Shown here piece after piece: positions 19,010 to 27,870 of a stretch of 56,351 bases of DNA (the first letter of the stretch is position 1; each line of letters opens with the position of its first letter). The notes beneath the pieces are model-generated. The model was given only the letters and a program-made list of their open reading frames with translations. It was not told where the DNA came from and ran no database searches. A program made the position numbers and the translations under genes. The stretch comes from Candidatus Zixiibacteriota bacterium (lineage in GTDB: Bacteria; Zixibacteria; MSB-5A5; UBA10806), in the NCBI GenBank assembly GCA_020344055.1, contig CP070813.1:597048-653398 (forward strand), written 5' to 3'.

Positions 19010-20638
19010 TTATTTCAAATACACCATCCTCTTTGTATCCACAAAATCTCTTGCCTCTATACGGTAAAAATACACCCCTGACGAATACTCAGACGCATCC
19101 CACACGGCCTTGTGCCGCCCGGCCTGCTTCTCCTCATCAACAAGCGTTTCGACCTTGCGCCCCAGCAAATCATAAATATCTAATCTTACACACCCCGCCT
19201 CCGGCAGGCCGTACTCAATGGTGGTGGAGGAGTTGAAGGGGTTGGGGTAGTTGGGGCGGAGGAAGGCGCAATGCGGGATAGTAAATTCATTTTTAACCCC
19301 GGTGATCAAATCTAAATCATAGATTAATAGAGAATTATCCTGCAAAGAAAGGATCTCGTCTCTGCGGTCATCATTTAAATCTGAAACATGAGATATATCT
19401 TCGATAAACTGGCTTATTACCGCTGTTAATAATCCCGTTTCTCCGTCATATAATCGATACTCATAAATAATGTCTCCAAAACCACAAATTATCTTCTTTG
19501 ATGCATAAAGAGAATCATTTTCGTAACTGTTTATTACCGATGCCAGATCATTTAATTCACTATTCGACCAATATTGCTGTCCTCCATCCAGCGAGCTTAA
19601 GCATAATGATTCGGATATCGCATATGATATCTCTGACACCGGATCTAAAGAAATAAAATTATCGAGTACATACCCATTCAATTCGTCCAGCCATTCTCCC
19701 GGAGAAGAAGCCATGTTAAATTCGCTTATTACAGAATCCTTTCCGATAATGAAAATATCCGTACCAAAATATTCCCCCAATGCCCAAACGACCTCGGAAT
19801 CAGCAATTGCAACCAATAAATTTTCATTATCTATGTTCTCTATTGAATTATATCTCATAGTACCGATACTGCTAATGACCGAGGTATCTAAAGTAACGCT
19901 TTCGATAATTCTTACAAATCCGGAATAATCCAATCTCCAGTGCAGACCGACGTAAATTCTTTGATAAACCGATGAATAAATGACAAAACAACTTTCTAAG
20001 TGCGATAATTCGCCCAGATCGGCCATAATTATCGCGAATGGCGCTTCCTTATACTGGTACTGAGGATAATATGTATTTTCATAATTCGGATATAACAGAA
20101 TAGCTGTGTCTTGCGCAGAAAAAAACGGGCCATTATATATTATAACCCACGAGGTATCCATATTATCATCGTCGTTAATCCTGCTGAACCACTCTTTCGT
20201 GACTATCGCCACATCTATCCAATCATCGTCGTTCCGATTGCCTATGGTATAGCACCTATAGGTGCTGTCCAGCGGCGGGCTGGTCCAAATTGCCTGGGGC
20301 GTGTGCGGGTCGAAGAGATGGATGTTAGTATTGTCTTTTACGGATAGATCAATTAAACCATCACCGTTTATGTCCTCAAACAATAGGTCCGTCGGCGAGT
20401 TCAAAGGCGGGCTGGTCCATTCCACCTGATAGGTCTGGCTGTTGTAGATATAAATATGATAATCGGTGCAGATGATTATCTCCTTCAGGCTGTCGCCGTT
20501 CAGGTCCTCAACGTACAGCTCTGTTATCTCCAACGGCGCCTGGATGGAGCCGATCTCCACGAGTTGCAGCGTGTCCACCTGCGCCGACGCGGCCGCAGAG
20601 ATAAATACCACCATTATTATGACAAATAAGTACCGCAT
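19010..20638 (-). CDS. FG-GAP-type surface protein with T9SS sorting domain
   Basis: A 542-residue exported protein, first gene of a three-gene operon. A signal peptide (1-20, ending SAQ) is followed by a propeller-like body. Only a few clear calcium loops remain (DLNGDSLKE, DINGDGLID, DLNDDRRDE), spaced irregularly, so the middle (150-400) cannot be assigned to blades by eye. The T9SS type-A domain covers about 465-542 (YPNPFNSSTTIEYGLPEAG, then SSGVYFYRI). Its DNA is very close to that of the next gene's sorting domain. A GGGGGCG site precedes the ATG. The function is unknown beyond probable surface display. Confidence 0.85.
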   Translation of the reverse strand: MRYLFVIIMVVFISAAASAQVDTLQLVEIGSIQAPLEITELYVEDLNGDSLKEIIICTDYHIYIYNSQTYQVEWTSPPLNSPTDLLFEDINGDGLIDLSVKDNTNIHLFDPHTPQAIWTSPPLDSTYRCYTIGNRNDDDWIDVAIVTKEWFSRINDDDNMDTSWVIIYNGPFFSAQDTAILLYPNYENTYYPQYQYKEAPFAIIMADLGELSHLESCFVIYSSVYQRIYVGLHWRLDYSGFVRIIESVTLDTSVISSIGTMRYNSIENIDNENLLVAIADSEVVWALGEYFGTDIFIIGKDSVISEFNMASSPGEWLDELNGYVLDNFISLDPVSEISYAISESLCLSSLDGGQQYWSNSELNDLASVINSYENDSLYASKKIICGFGDIIYEYRLYDGETGLLTAVISQFIEDISHVSDLNDDRRDEILSLQDNSLLIYDLDLITGVKNEFTIPHCAFLRPNYPNPFNSSTTIEYGLPEAGCVRLDIYDLLGRKVETLVDEEKQAGRHKAVWDASEYSSGVYFYRIEARDFVDTKRMVYLK

Positions 20639-20728
20639 AACCGCCCCCTGTGGCTAAATTGTTAACTCCATATGTAAGATACTATTAACCCGATTCATGT
20701 CAAGGAGAATCTGGATTCGGCACTGCGC

Positions 20729-20754
20729 GCAGTCAGGAATCCCTTCCTGACTGC
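20729..20754. repeat. GCAGTCAGGAAT palindrome
   Basis: GCAGTCAGGAA-TCCC-TTCCTGACTGC. A similar unit with changed stem bases is at 56101-56125. Confidence 0.65.
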
Positions 20755-20760
20755 AATTAA

Positions 20761-20828
20761 GTCGCAGGTCAAATCCCCCCGGGATTTGACGCCAGGAAGT
20801 CAGGTCTCGGGGAGACCTGACCTACGAC
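20761..20828. repeat. GTCGcAGGTC...GACCTaCGAC compound palindrome
   Basis: Near-duplicate of 14321-14382, with the same two internal hairpins (CAAATCCC/GGGATTTG and CAGGTCTC/GAGACCTG). It lies between the propeller operon and the small barrel gene. Confidence 0.75.
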
Positions 20829-20857
20829 TATGCATTTAGGTATGATAAATCAAACAA

Positions 20858-21448
20858 CTACTGCCAGTAAAAACTCAGCAGAATCGCCACAAACGAGGTA
20901 TAATCGGTAACCTTTATTTCGTAACCGTAGGCTTTCGACTTTGCCCGGGCATACCTCACCCCCGCCTCGGCTCCCAGCGAAAAGGTCGGGGCGAAATAAT
21001 ACTCGGCCCCGAAAGAAAGCCAGCCACCGGAATCGCCCAGCATATCCTTGAGGTATCGCCGGTCTTCCGGGGTCATAACCGATTCATCGGCCTCCACTTT
21101 AGCGAAGCTTTTATAATAATGCATGCCGATAAAGGGATTGATCCTGGTGGCGTTAATTTTGTCCGACGAAAACAGTTGATAGCGATAACCGATATTGGCC
21201 GTGAACCTGCGCCCGTAAAATGTGGTATCGGCCCTTTCGTTTTTGTGACGGTCGTAATCGAGTCCCAGGAAAACGACGTTCTTCTTCTCCTTTAAACCGA
21301 TAAAGGCGCCGAACCGTCCGCGATCGCCGGTGAAATCCGTTCCCTGCAGCACAGGCTCATTCAGATTCGAATAGCGGATACCGAAAATCAACGCAAACGC
21401 GTTTTCAGCGGTCAGCAAAATCAAAATCGTTAAAAAAAACTTTTTCAT
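20858..21448 (-). CDS. Small outer-membrane beta-barrel protein
   Basis: A 196-residue protein. A signal peptide covers 1-19 (ends FAL). The rest alternates aromatic and polar residues in strand-like blocks and ends in FVAILLSFYWQ, an aromatic C-terminus as in outer-membrane barrels. About eight strands are plausible (for example FLGLDYDRHKN, ANIGYRYQL, WLSFGAEYYF). I can assign no specific function. It sits alone, 46 bases after the PfkB kinase gene on the same strand, so it may share its transcript. Confidence 0.7.
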   Translation of the reverse strand: MKKFFLTILILLTAENAFALIFGIRYSNLNEPVLQGTDFTGDRGRFGAFIGLKEKKNVVFLGLDYDRHKNERADTTFYGRRFTANIGYRYQLFSSDKINATRINPFIGMHYYKSFAKVEADESVMTPEDRRYLKDMLGDSGGWLSFGAEYYFAPTFSLGAEAGVRYARAKSKAYGYEIKVTDYTSFVAILLSFYWQ

Positions 21449-21494
21449 ATCGCTTCTGGATTCTATGACAGGGAGGAATTATTGTCAATGCCGA

Positions 21495-22439
21495 TTATTT
21501 AATTTTAACCGGCTCCGCGCCTTTCCCCATGTTGTCGATAATCGAATCTATGCTTTTAAAACCGTCGAGCCCCGCGAATGTCACCTTCGCCGCCGCATAA
21601 CGGTTGGCGGTAACCGCAGATTGAAGAAGATCTCCCGATAACAGGTAATTATATAAAAACACCGCCGCCAACGTGTCGCCACAACCGGTGGGATCGACTT
21701 CGTTCTGCACGGCGATAGGGGGCAAATGATATACCGCTCTACCTTTTTCCACTGATAAAACCAAGCCGTTGCGCCCCAGAGTTATGATACAGATATCCGG
21801 GCGCAGGCCGTGAATCATACTGCAAACCGCGATTATATTGCCGAAACTGAGCCCCCCAACGCCGCTTATGGTGGCCAGTTCGGCGACGTTCATCTGCACA
21901 ATATCGGCCTGCGAAAGGTATCTCTCCCATTCGGGATGCTTTCGATAAAACCGTTTTCCATCACTGTCGCGGCCGAGAGCGAGACTATGATAATCGCAGA
22001 AGATCAAACCGCTGAAGCGATCCCTGAATTCGCTCAACTCGTCTGCGCTGAAATCATCGCCTGAAATAAAATTGACCAGGACCGCGTCAACATCATTGCC
22101 TATATTCTCCAGCGACAGCCTTTCAGGTATTCGAGAGTTCCACTCTTCCCGGTTGCCGTCGCTATTATATACGAGGCGGTTTACAACATTGGGCAGCGCC
22201 GTCTTCCTGACCGCCATCGAATCGACAATATCATATTTTCCGAAATATTCCTCATATAGATCCTCTTTATCGGACCCGATCTCGCATACGGGAATGACCT
22301 TCCCGCTTTTCATAATAGATAATAGAGCTGCCAGGTTGTAAGATATCCCTCCCAGGGCCGACACTCTTTCGCCGCCGGCGTAGAAAATCTCATCGGCCAC
22401 CAGGTGGCCGGCCACCGCTATTTTGGGTTCAACAATCAA
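21495..22439 (-). CDS. PfkB-family carbohydrate kinase
   Basis: A 314-residue cytoplasmic kinase of the ribokinase/PfkB family, which transfers phosphate from ATP to a sugar or nucleoside hydroxyl. The start is TTG at 22439, with GAGG about six bases upstream and no in-frame ATG nearby. The N-terminal GG motif (ALGGISYN) is at 29-36. The C-terminal signature DPTGCGD is at 249-255, where D255 is the catalytic base and GCG the anion hole. The typical order of substrate domain and lid is retained and the length is normal. The substrate cannot be deduced from sequence. There is no sugar transporter or isomerase nearby. Confidence 0.9.
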   Translation of the reverse strand: MIVEPKIAVAGHLVADEIFYAGGERVSALGGISYNLAALLSIMKSGKVIPVCEIGSDKEDLYEEYFGKYDIVDSMAVRKTALPNVVNRLVYNSDGNREEWNSRIPERLSLENIGNDVDAVLVNFISGDDFSADELSEFRDRFSGLIFCDYHSLALGRDSDGKRFYRKHPEWERYLSQADIVQMNVAELATISGVGGLSFGNIIAVCSMIHGLRPDICIITLGRNGLVLSVEKGRAVYHLPPIAVQNEVDPTGCGDTLAAVFLYNYLLSGDLLQSAVTANRYAAAKVTFAGLDGFKSIDSIIDNMGKGAEPVKIK

Positions 22440-22477
22440 TCCTCAAAATTATATAATAATTAAACACAATTGAGAAA

Positions 22478-22504
22478 GTAAAAAAGGGCGCCAAAAGGCG
22501 CCCT
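22478..22504 (-). terminator. Rho-independent terminator
   Basis: On the minus strand AGGGCGCC-TTTT-GGCGCCCT forms an 8-bp perfect stem followed by a T-run. It ends the four-gene receptor/PorV operon after the lipoprotein gene at 22530. Confidence 0.85.
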
Positions 22505-22529
22505 GATCGGTATCAAAAGAATTTACAGT

Positions 22530-24146
22530 TTATTCTCCCAGGAACCATTCGAGCATGACATCACCGGCCTGGAATGCGGATTCATCGTCTATGAAATATA
22601 ACGGGAACATGAAACATGATGTTTTATAAGTGCCGGAGTCATATCGATTCGCTACCGGAAAACCGTGGAATAGGGATGTCTGGTGCAAAGCGTCGAAAAC
22701 ATACAAAGCTTCGGATTCACCCACTCTTATCATCCAGCCCACGCCAAACAAAGCTTCGGAGTACTGGTTTGCGCCCGCAGATGTATAAGAAACTCTCAAC
22801 GTGTCGACATGAAGATTCGGTAAACCGGCCATAATCGACACAGCCCCCGTAAATTCGACGCTGTCGCGATTAAGGGGTACGTTGAGGTAGGCGCCGTCTA
22901 AATCCATATATACGAGCGGAAGGCCGGTGCCGCCGTACGCCACCGCCCCGGTATCCGGTATCCCGTCAAAACTCCTTCGCCCCAATAACCACAAATTACC
23001 GCCGACATCGAGATATTCGCCGTATTCATCTTGCTGATCATCCGAAACCCTCAATCTCCAATCGGTATCTATTGCCATTACCATTCTGTAAAAGTATAGG
23101 GTATCTCGCCCAACGAGAGATATATCGGCGTCATACCAGTCAAAGTCATCATCCGAATACCCGGCCGCCAGGATCATATCAGAATAAAAACCTTCGACGC
23201 TATCCTGGTAAGTCGGCCCCAATTCACCCCAGACACCAGGCATATATCTGGTATGATTAACTACAAGAATATCCCTCGCCTCATCGGGATTATGAATCCA
23301 ATGTGGCTCATATACTTTAAATATACCCAATGAAGGTACAGAGGGCACGTTAGCGTCGTCAAAATTGCGAACGACGAGTATGTAATAACCGGTTCTAAGA
23401 TCAACCAGACTGGCCGCAGTCACTTCGATTCTTATCGAGTCCTCATCCAGATCTTCATCCACCAGATAGCGTAGAAAATACACCGCGGATGTGTCCGGAT
23501 CCAGAGAATCAGGCTCGCTGTCATATGGGCCGAATATCCTGACCTCCCAGATAAAGTCGGGCTGCGCGCCGGTGTAATCCAGCGAATCGCCACCTTCCCA
23601 GGAGACGTTAACCCCATACCAAGTGTCCGTGGGTTCGGGTAATACCCACTGTGGTTCCAGGGGAACTGTTACGATACAGGTGGGCCGGTGGTTAGTCCTG
23701 AAAAGATACCTGTTAATTACGTCAGACGAATCGCCGGCGTCGTCGATGGCCATCAAGACGACATATTGACCGACGGTGTCGGATGAATCGGGAGAGGCGA
23801 AAAGAGGTATGGTAGCGGACGTGACATTACCCAACGATATCCAGGTCAGGGTGTCAGGGATAACCAGGGATGTTTCTCTGGATACAGAATCCATATAGTC
23901 ACCCTGGAAAACCCCGTATATAATATCGTTGATCTGCCCGTCCAGATCGTTACCGAACCATTGCAGCTCTGGATTGAAAGAATGGATCATAGAATCCGAG
24001 GGCACTATGGCCCATTTCACCCACGGCCTTACATTTTCCAGTTCCGGGCCTTCAACATCCAGAGGGTCACATCCGAAAAACAAAAGCATTGAAAACAGAA
24101 TCGCGGCGGCCAGAAGCGATATCGGTATTATCAACCTTTTTTTCAT
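22530..24146 (-). CDS. Large surface or periplasmic lipoprotein
   Basis: A 538-residue lipoprotein. The signal peptide ends in the lipobox LFFGC (C26), so it is lipid-anchored. The mature part is beta-rich and acidic, with fibronectin/Ig-like segments (about 45-290), then a region with TRYMPGVWGELGPTYQDSVE and SDDFDWYDADISL that I do not recognise. It is the last gene of the receptor cassette, 18 nt after the PorV-like barrel, and is followed by a strong terminator. Conserved placement with a TonB receptor and PorV homologue suggests a substrate-binding or cargo-handling role at the outer membrane, but that is inference. Confidence 0.75.
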   Translation of the reverse strand: MKKRLIIPISLLAAAILFSMLLFFGCDPLDVEGPELENVRPWVKWAIVPSDSMIHSFNPELQWFGNDLDGQINDIIYGVFQGDYMDSVSRETSLVIPDTLTWISLGNVTSATIPLFASPDSSDTVGQYVVLMAIDDAGDSSDVINRYLFRTNHRPTCIVTVPLEPQWVLPEPTDTWYGVNVSWEGGDSLDYTGAQPDFIWEVRIFGPYDSEPDSLDPDTSAVYFLRYLVDEDLDEDSIRIEVTAASLVDLRTGYYILVVRNFDDANVPSVPSLGIFKVYEPHWIHNPDEARDILVVNHTRYMPGVWGELGPTYQDSVEGFYSDMILAAGYSDDDFDWYDADISLVGRDTLYFYRMVMAIDTDWRLRVSDDQQDEYGEYLDVGGNLWLLGRRSFDGIPDTGAVAYGGTGLPLVYMDLDGAYLNVPLNRDSVEFTGAVSIMAGLPNLHVDTLRVSYTSAGANQYSEALFGVGWMIRVGESEALYVFDALHQTSLFHGFPVANRYDSGTYKTSCFMFPLYFIDDESAFQAGDVMLEWFLGE

Positions 24147-24164
24147 AGTCCTTACGTCCCTTCC

Positions 24165-25127
24165 CTAAAACTTCAACCCGAGCGAAAACCTGTTGACGGA
24201 GTCGAGCCATCCGAGATCCTGGTAGGCATAATCCAATGCGAGCTGATAATCGGAAATCATGAGCCTGGCGCCGGCGCCGAACGTCATGCCCCCGAATGTG
24301 TCGCTTTCGTCATAGTAGTCGTAGTTGAATTTCTTGCCCGCCCTGATGGCGAACATACTGTTGTACCAGTATTCCAGCCCGAAATTGTATTTTTCCAGGT
24401 TGTCGTTGGGATGCGAGGCCTGGGCCGCGAAGGTGAGCTGAGAACTCGCTGAATTGATAACGTCGATGGAAGTGCCGAACCGAAAATCGATGGGAAGAGG
24501 ATAAGGCTCTTCTATGAACTTCATATCCGGTCCGAAGTTGGCCAGCGCCATGCATATTTTAAAGTTGCGAAATCCGGTATCATAGTAGGTGCCGATATCG
24601 GCCGCCCAGCCGGTGGCGCTTTCTTCCTCAATATACTGAGCGATATATTTCAGTGTTAAACCGAGGGAAAAGCGATCCGTTAATCCGGCTCCATACGAAA
24701 CGCCGAGGGCGTAATCCTTGGCGGTAAAGGTCTGCCCGGTGTTGCCTACGGTGCCTGTCCGGCTGTTGTAGCCGGTGACCGCCATATCGTCCATACCGAG
24801 CATATAGAACGACATTCCGAACGTACCCGCGAAGCTCGGGGCCGGAATCACCAGGCCGGCGAACTCGTAATTGATTTCGGCGGGATAATCTATATGAGTA
24901 AAAATGGCCTCTTTCTGTGTGAGCAACGAGAGCGCCGCCGGATTGTAATACAGAACCGACGCGTCATCGGCAACTCCAAGGAAGGCCTCACCCATACCCA
25001 TCGCCCGCGCCGATACGCCGATTTCAAGGAACTGCGCCCCCGCCGTACCAACCTTCGCCTGCCCGAAACCTGTATTCGGAAACAGGAGAACAACCGCAAG
25101 GGGCAACAACAGCAATATTTTTCTCAT
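24165..25127 (-). CDS. PorV/PorQ-family outer-membrane protein
   Basis: A 320-residue barrel with a signal peptide (1-22). The mature start GTAGAQFLEIGVSARAMGMG is followed by VADDASVLYYNPAAL, the hallmark of the PorV/PorQ family. FadL-like strands follow, ending in a typical C-terminal aromatic strand (RFSLGLKF). In Bacteroidetes PorV carries T9SS substrates from the translocon to the attachment complex. Here it is sandwiched between T9SS cargo (15 nt upstream) and a lipoprotein (18 nt downstream), which fits that role. I cannot tell from sequence whether it is the main PorV or a dedicated paralogue. A GGAGG site precedes the ATG. Confidence 0.9.
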   Translation of the reverse strand: MRKILLLLPLAVVLLFPNTGFGQAKVGTAGAQFLEIGVSARAMGMGEAFLGVADDASVLYYNPAALSLLTQKEAIFTHIDYPAEINYEFAGLVIPAPSFAGTFGMSFYMLGMDDMAVTGYNSRTGTVGNTGQTFTAKDYALGVSYGAGLTDRFSLGLTLKYIAQYIEEESATGWAADIGTYYDTGFRNFKICMALANFGPDMKFIEEPYPLPIDFRFGTSIDVINSASSQLTFAAQASHPNDNLEKYNFGLEYWYNSMFAIRAGKKFNYDYYDESDTFGGMTFGAGARLMISDYQLALDYAYQDLGWLDSVNRFSLGLKF

Positions 25128-25142
25128 CAGAAGCCTCCGATC

Positions 25143-27731
25143 CTATTTGATAATCGCTATCTTTCCCATCTGTTTATATCCATTATCCGATTCTATGGCG
25201 TATATGTAAATCCCGGAGACCACCGCCTGAGTATTACGGCTGATCAGATCCCAGGATATTACATTGTTAGCGTCAACGGCGGGATTGTATTCCAGCTGCC
25301 TGACCAGATCTCCGTCAAGGCTGAATATCCTCACCGTGCTTTTCGCCGGAAAACCGGAAAACCATATTCTTCTGTCAAGCTGTGTATTGCCCGATCGATC
25401 GGAATCCTCATAACCCTGTTCAAGATAATACGCGGTATTGGTGGTCTTGTAGGGATTGGGATAAACATACACTTTCTCAGATCCCGCACCGCCGGCTATG
25501 GGATAGACGAATTTAGCGTTTATTGTCTGGGCCGATTCCAGCGGCGAGAGCTTGGTCACCGGATTGCCGAAATCATAGGCAGTTACGGCGAAATAGAGAC
25601 CCACCGTTTCGGAAAGATCCGTGACCGTGAAGGAATAGATTGAAACGCCTTCAGCTATGGCGTCGAACCCGGTGTTCCAACCATAAGGAATCCAGTTATT
25701 GCTGGAGGCGACGTAATCGGCTACCCAACCAAGTGAATCCGGATCGGTAGGAAATAATGCCGGATTGGAGCTCGTATCATTAGGATCGAGCTGAGTGCCC
25801 AGAAGCTGCTCCAAAGTGTGTGGAGGCTGATCCCACGTCTTCCATACAGGCGGGGATACAGTCTCGTCGAGATAATAATAGTCAAAGTCTATTCTATCGT
25901 AGTCCGCTATCAACGTATACTGCCCCAACTGCCCGGTACGGGACATATAGATTCTATAACCCTCGAAATCCGGAAGTTTCAGGAATGAATCCTCTTTCGT
26001 CTCCGTTTCGCTGCCATCCCAGGTCAGAACTACCCGGCCCGGGGCTGTTACCGCAGTTAAAACGGGCGATAGCGGAGGCGGCGGGCCCGCGAAATCGGGG
26101 ACATCGTCTCCTGCGTACCAGAATGTGTCTATTACGAGCGGGTCAAGACTGATCGTATCGGCGTTAAAAAGGCCGAAAAAGCCATCCCTGTCAGTATAAA
26201 CGCCGTTTCCGTCGTAATCTCTGAAGGGTTCTCCGGAATCCCATTCATCGTTACCATTCAAATCTGCAAACGGCTCCCGGGTGTCGACGCCGGGATTGTC
26301 GTAAACCCACGCGGCCCACTGAGAGTTGGTAGCGAAATCAGTAAAATCGAGACTGGTATAAAACACCCGGATACTGGATTCGTCAGTTGTTTGGTTGTAG
26401 AGATTTCTCTGGAAGTTCGTAGGGTCTACATGTAGATTTTCACCGCAAATATACCCGGTAGTTAATTTCAGGATATCGCCGGGCAGTATCGTCTCGAATT
26501 CGCCGAAAGAGAACAGATATCTGGTATCGTAACCGTCGGCGAGATCGGAGGCTTGCGGTGACGGAGGTCTCCATCCTAAGTCTTCCCATATATCAAGGTT
26601 ACACCAGATCTGGTCATAGTCAAACTCGTGGTTCGACATAACTCTGTACTTCGCTTTGTCTCCGCCGGGAGTGCCGTCACCACCGCCGGGGAAAGGACCG
26701 CGGTAATTTATCTGCAGCTGCGGCCCCCAATCGTAGCTGGACGTGACGTTAGAGATCCACCAGTTAAATCCGAATTCAACATCCCCCGGGGCTCTCACCA
26801 CCCTTACCCCCGAAAGACCCTTGGGAGAGGTATGATCGAATTGCCCCAGCTGGGGATCGCCGTCGTTATCGGCAATCCAGGCGGTGTTAATATAGGTAGT
26901 ATCTCCCCCCAGTGAAACGTAAACCGAGTCGAAGCCGCATATATCGTCCTGCGCTCCAACCTGCCCCGGAATGGACGTATGGAAAACGTCGGCGTCGATA
27001 TACATACCGATCCAGACCTTATTGACATTATTCCGCCCGATGTTGGCTATGTCAAAATCGAGAAGCACGAAATCCTCGGCGTACTCATAACTCCAGGCGT
27101 AGCTCCGCTGCTCGATTTCAATACCTAAAGGTATATGTTCTCTCTGGTCGTTGGGATCGGGAACAACCAGAGTCGATGTCACCGTATCGTAATAAATAGC
27201 CACATAATCCTGTTCTGAGATGGCATCGGTCGTATCCCCGTAGGGATATACGTTTTCAGGCCTGATCGATCTCACCCCCACTCCGCCCGGACCCGTCAGG
27301 CCTGATCCTTCCACGGGAAAGAACTCAAATACATTTCCCCACCAACCGTCGTTACCTATGGAAACAAGGGTATCGAAAACCTGAACGGTATTTCCGAACG
27401 CATCGGTGGAATCATATTGGAGCTCGGCACCGATCCAGAGCGCGCCCTGGAACAGATAGTCAAGGTTGGATCCTCCGGGGAATTCGCATCCGGGCGCCGG
27501 ATCATGAATGCCGGCGGCGTCGTCAAATTCGCCCTCCTGGCTACCGAAAAACCCGAAATTCGTCACCGACAGCCATACTTTCCCGACATCATGCACTCGT
27601 AGCTGGGTGTTGGGCAACGCCGCCGGTTTGGCAGCCTGATTCCCGCCGCCGCCCAGGCTCTCATCCAGCACCGTCGCGTTTGCCGTCCCAACCATGAATG
27701 CCAACAACAGCAACCAGGTTATTTTCTTCAT
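25143..27731 (-). CDS. Large T9SS-type surface protein with calcium loops
   Basis: An 862-residue exported protein with a signal peptide (1-19). The body is beta-rich and Trp/Asp-rich. It holds two clear D-x-N/D-G-N motifs (DLNGNDEWD and DYDGNGVYTD, about residues 490-510) and a fibronectin-like segment (PGRVVLTWDGSETETKEDSF). The C-terminus (about 775-862) has YPNPYKTTN, then SGIYIYAIES and a terminal GKIAIIK. This is a diverged T9SS sorting domain of the type found next to such receptors. It is the second gene of the receptor cassette, and the TonB receptor shares its calcium motifs. Ligand or enzymatic activity is not evident. A GGAG-type ribosome binding site precedes the ATG. Confidence 0.85.
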   Translation of the reverse strand: MKKITWLLLLAFMVGTANATVLDESLGGGGNQAAKPAALPNTQLRVHDVGKVWLSVTNFGFFGSQEGEFDDAAGIHDPAPGCEFPGGSNLDYLFQGALWIGAELQYDSTDAFGNTVQVFDTLVSIGNDGWWGNVFEFFPVEGSGLTGPGGVGVRSIRPENVYPYGDTTDAISEQDYVAIYYDTVTSTLVVPDPNDQREHIPLGIEIEQRSYAWSYEYAEDFVLLDFDIANIGRNNVNKVWIGMYIDADVFHTSIPGQVGAQDDICGFDSVYVSLGGDTTYINTAWIADNDGDPQLGQFDHTSPKGLSGVRVVRAPGDVEFGFNWWISNVTSSYDWGPQLQINYRGPFPGGGDGTPGGDKAKYRVMSNHEFDYDQIWCNLDIWEDLGWRPPSPQASDLADGYDTRYLFSFGEFETILPGDILKLTTGYICGENLHVDPTNFQRNLYNQTTDESSIRVFYTSLDFTDFATNSQWAAWVYDNPGVDTREPFADLNGNDEWDSGEPFRDYDGNGVYTDRDGFFGLFNADTISLDPLVIDTFWYAGDDVPDFAGPPPPLSPVLTAVTAPGRVVLTWDGSETETKEDSFLKLPDFEGYRIYMSRTGQLGQYTLIADYDRIDFDYYYLDETVSPPVWKTWDQPPHTLEQLLGTQLDPNDTSSNPALFPTDPDSLGWVADYVASSNNWIPYGWNTGFDAIAEGVSIYSFTVTDLSETVGLYFAVTAYDFGNPVTKLSPLESAQTINAKFVYPIAGGAGSEKVYVYPNPYKTTNTAYYLEQGYEDSDRSGNTQLDRRIWFSGFPAKSTVRIFSLDGDLVRQLEYNPAVDANNVISWDLISRNTQAVVSGIYIYAIESDNGYKQMGKIAIIK

Positions 27732-27842
27732 AATCTTAAACTCCTTTCCTCCGGGATTTATGCGGCCATGGAAAATTCGTTACAGAGGGACTTTTTTTAT
27801 TTTTCGTAATCATTATTATCTTGCCAAAATATTTAATAGAAG

Positions 27843-27862
27843 GGGGCCGCATTAACGGCCCC
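27843..27862 (-). terminator. Hairpin between receptor-cassette genes
   Basis: On the minus strand GGGGCCG-TTAATG-CGGCCCC forms a 7-bp stem but is followed by only a short T stretch. It may attenuate transcription from the receptor gene into the rest of the cassette. Confidence 0.45.
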
Positions 27863-27870
27863 GCTCCTTT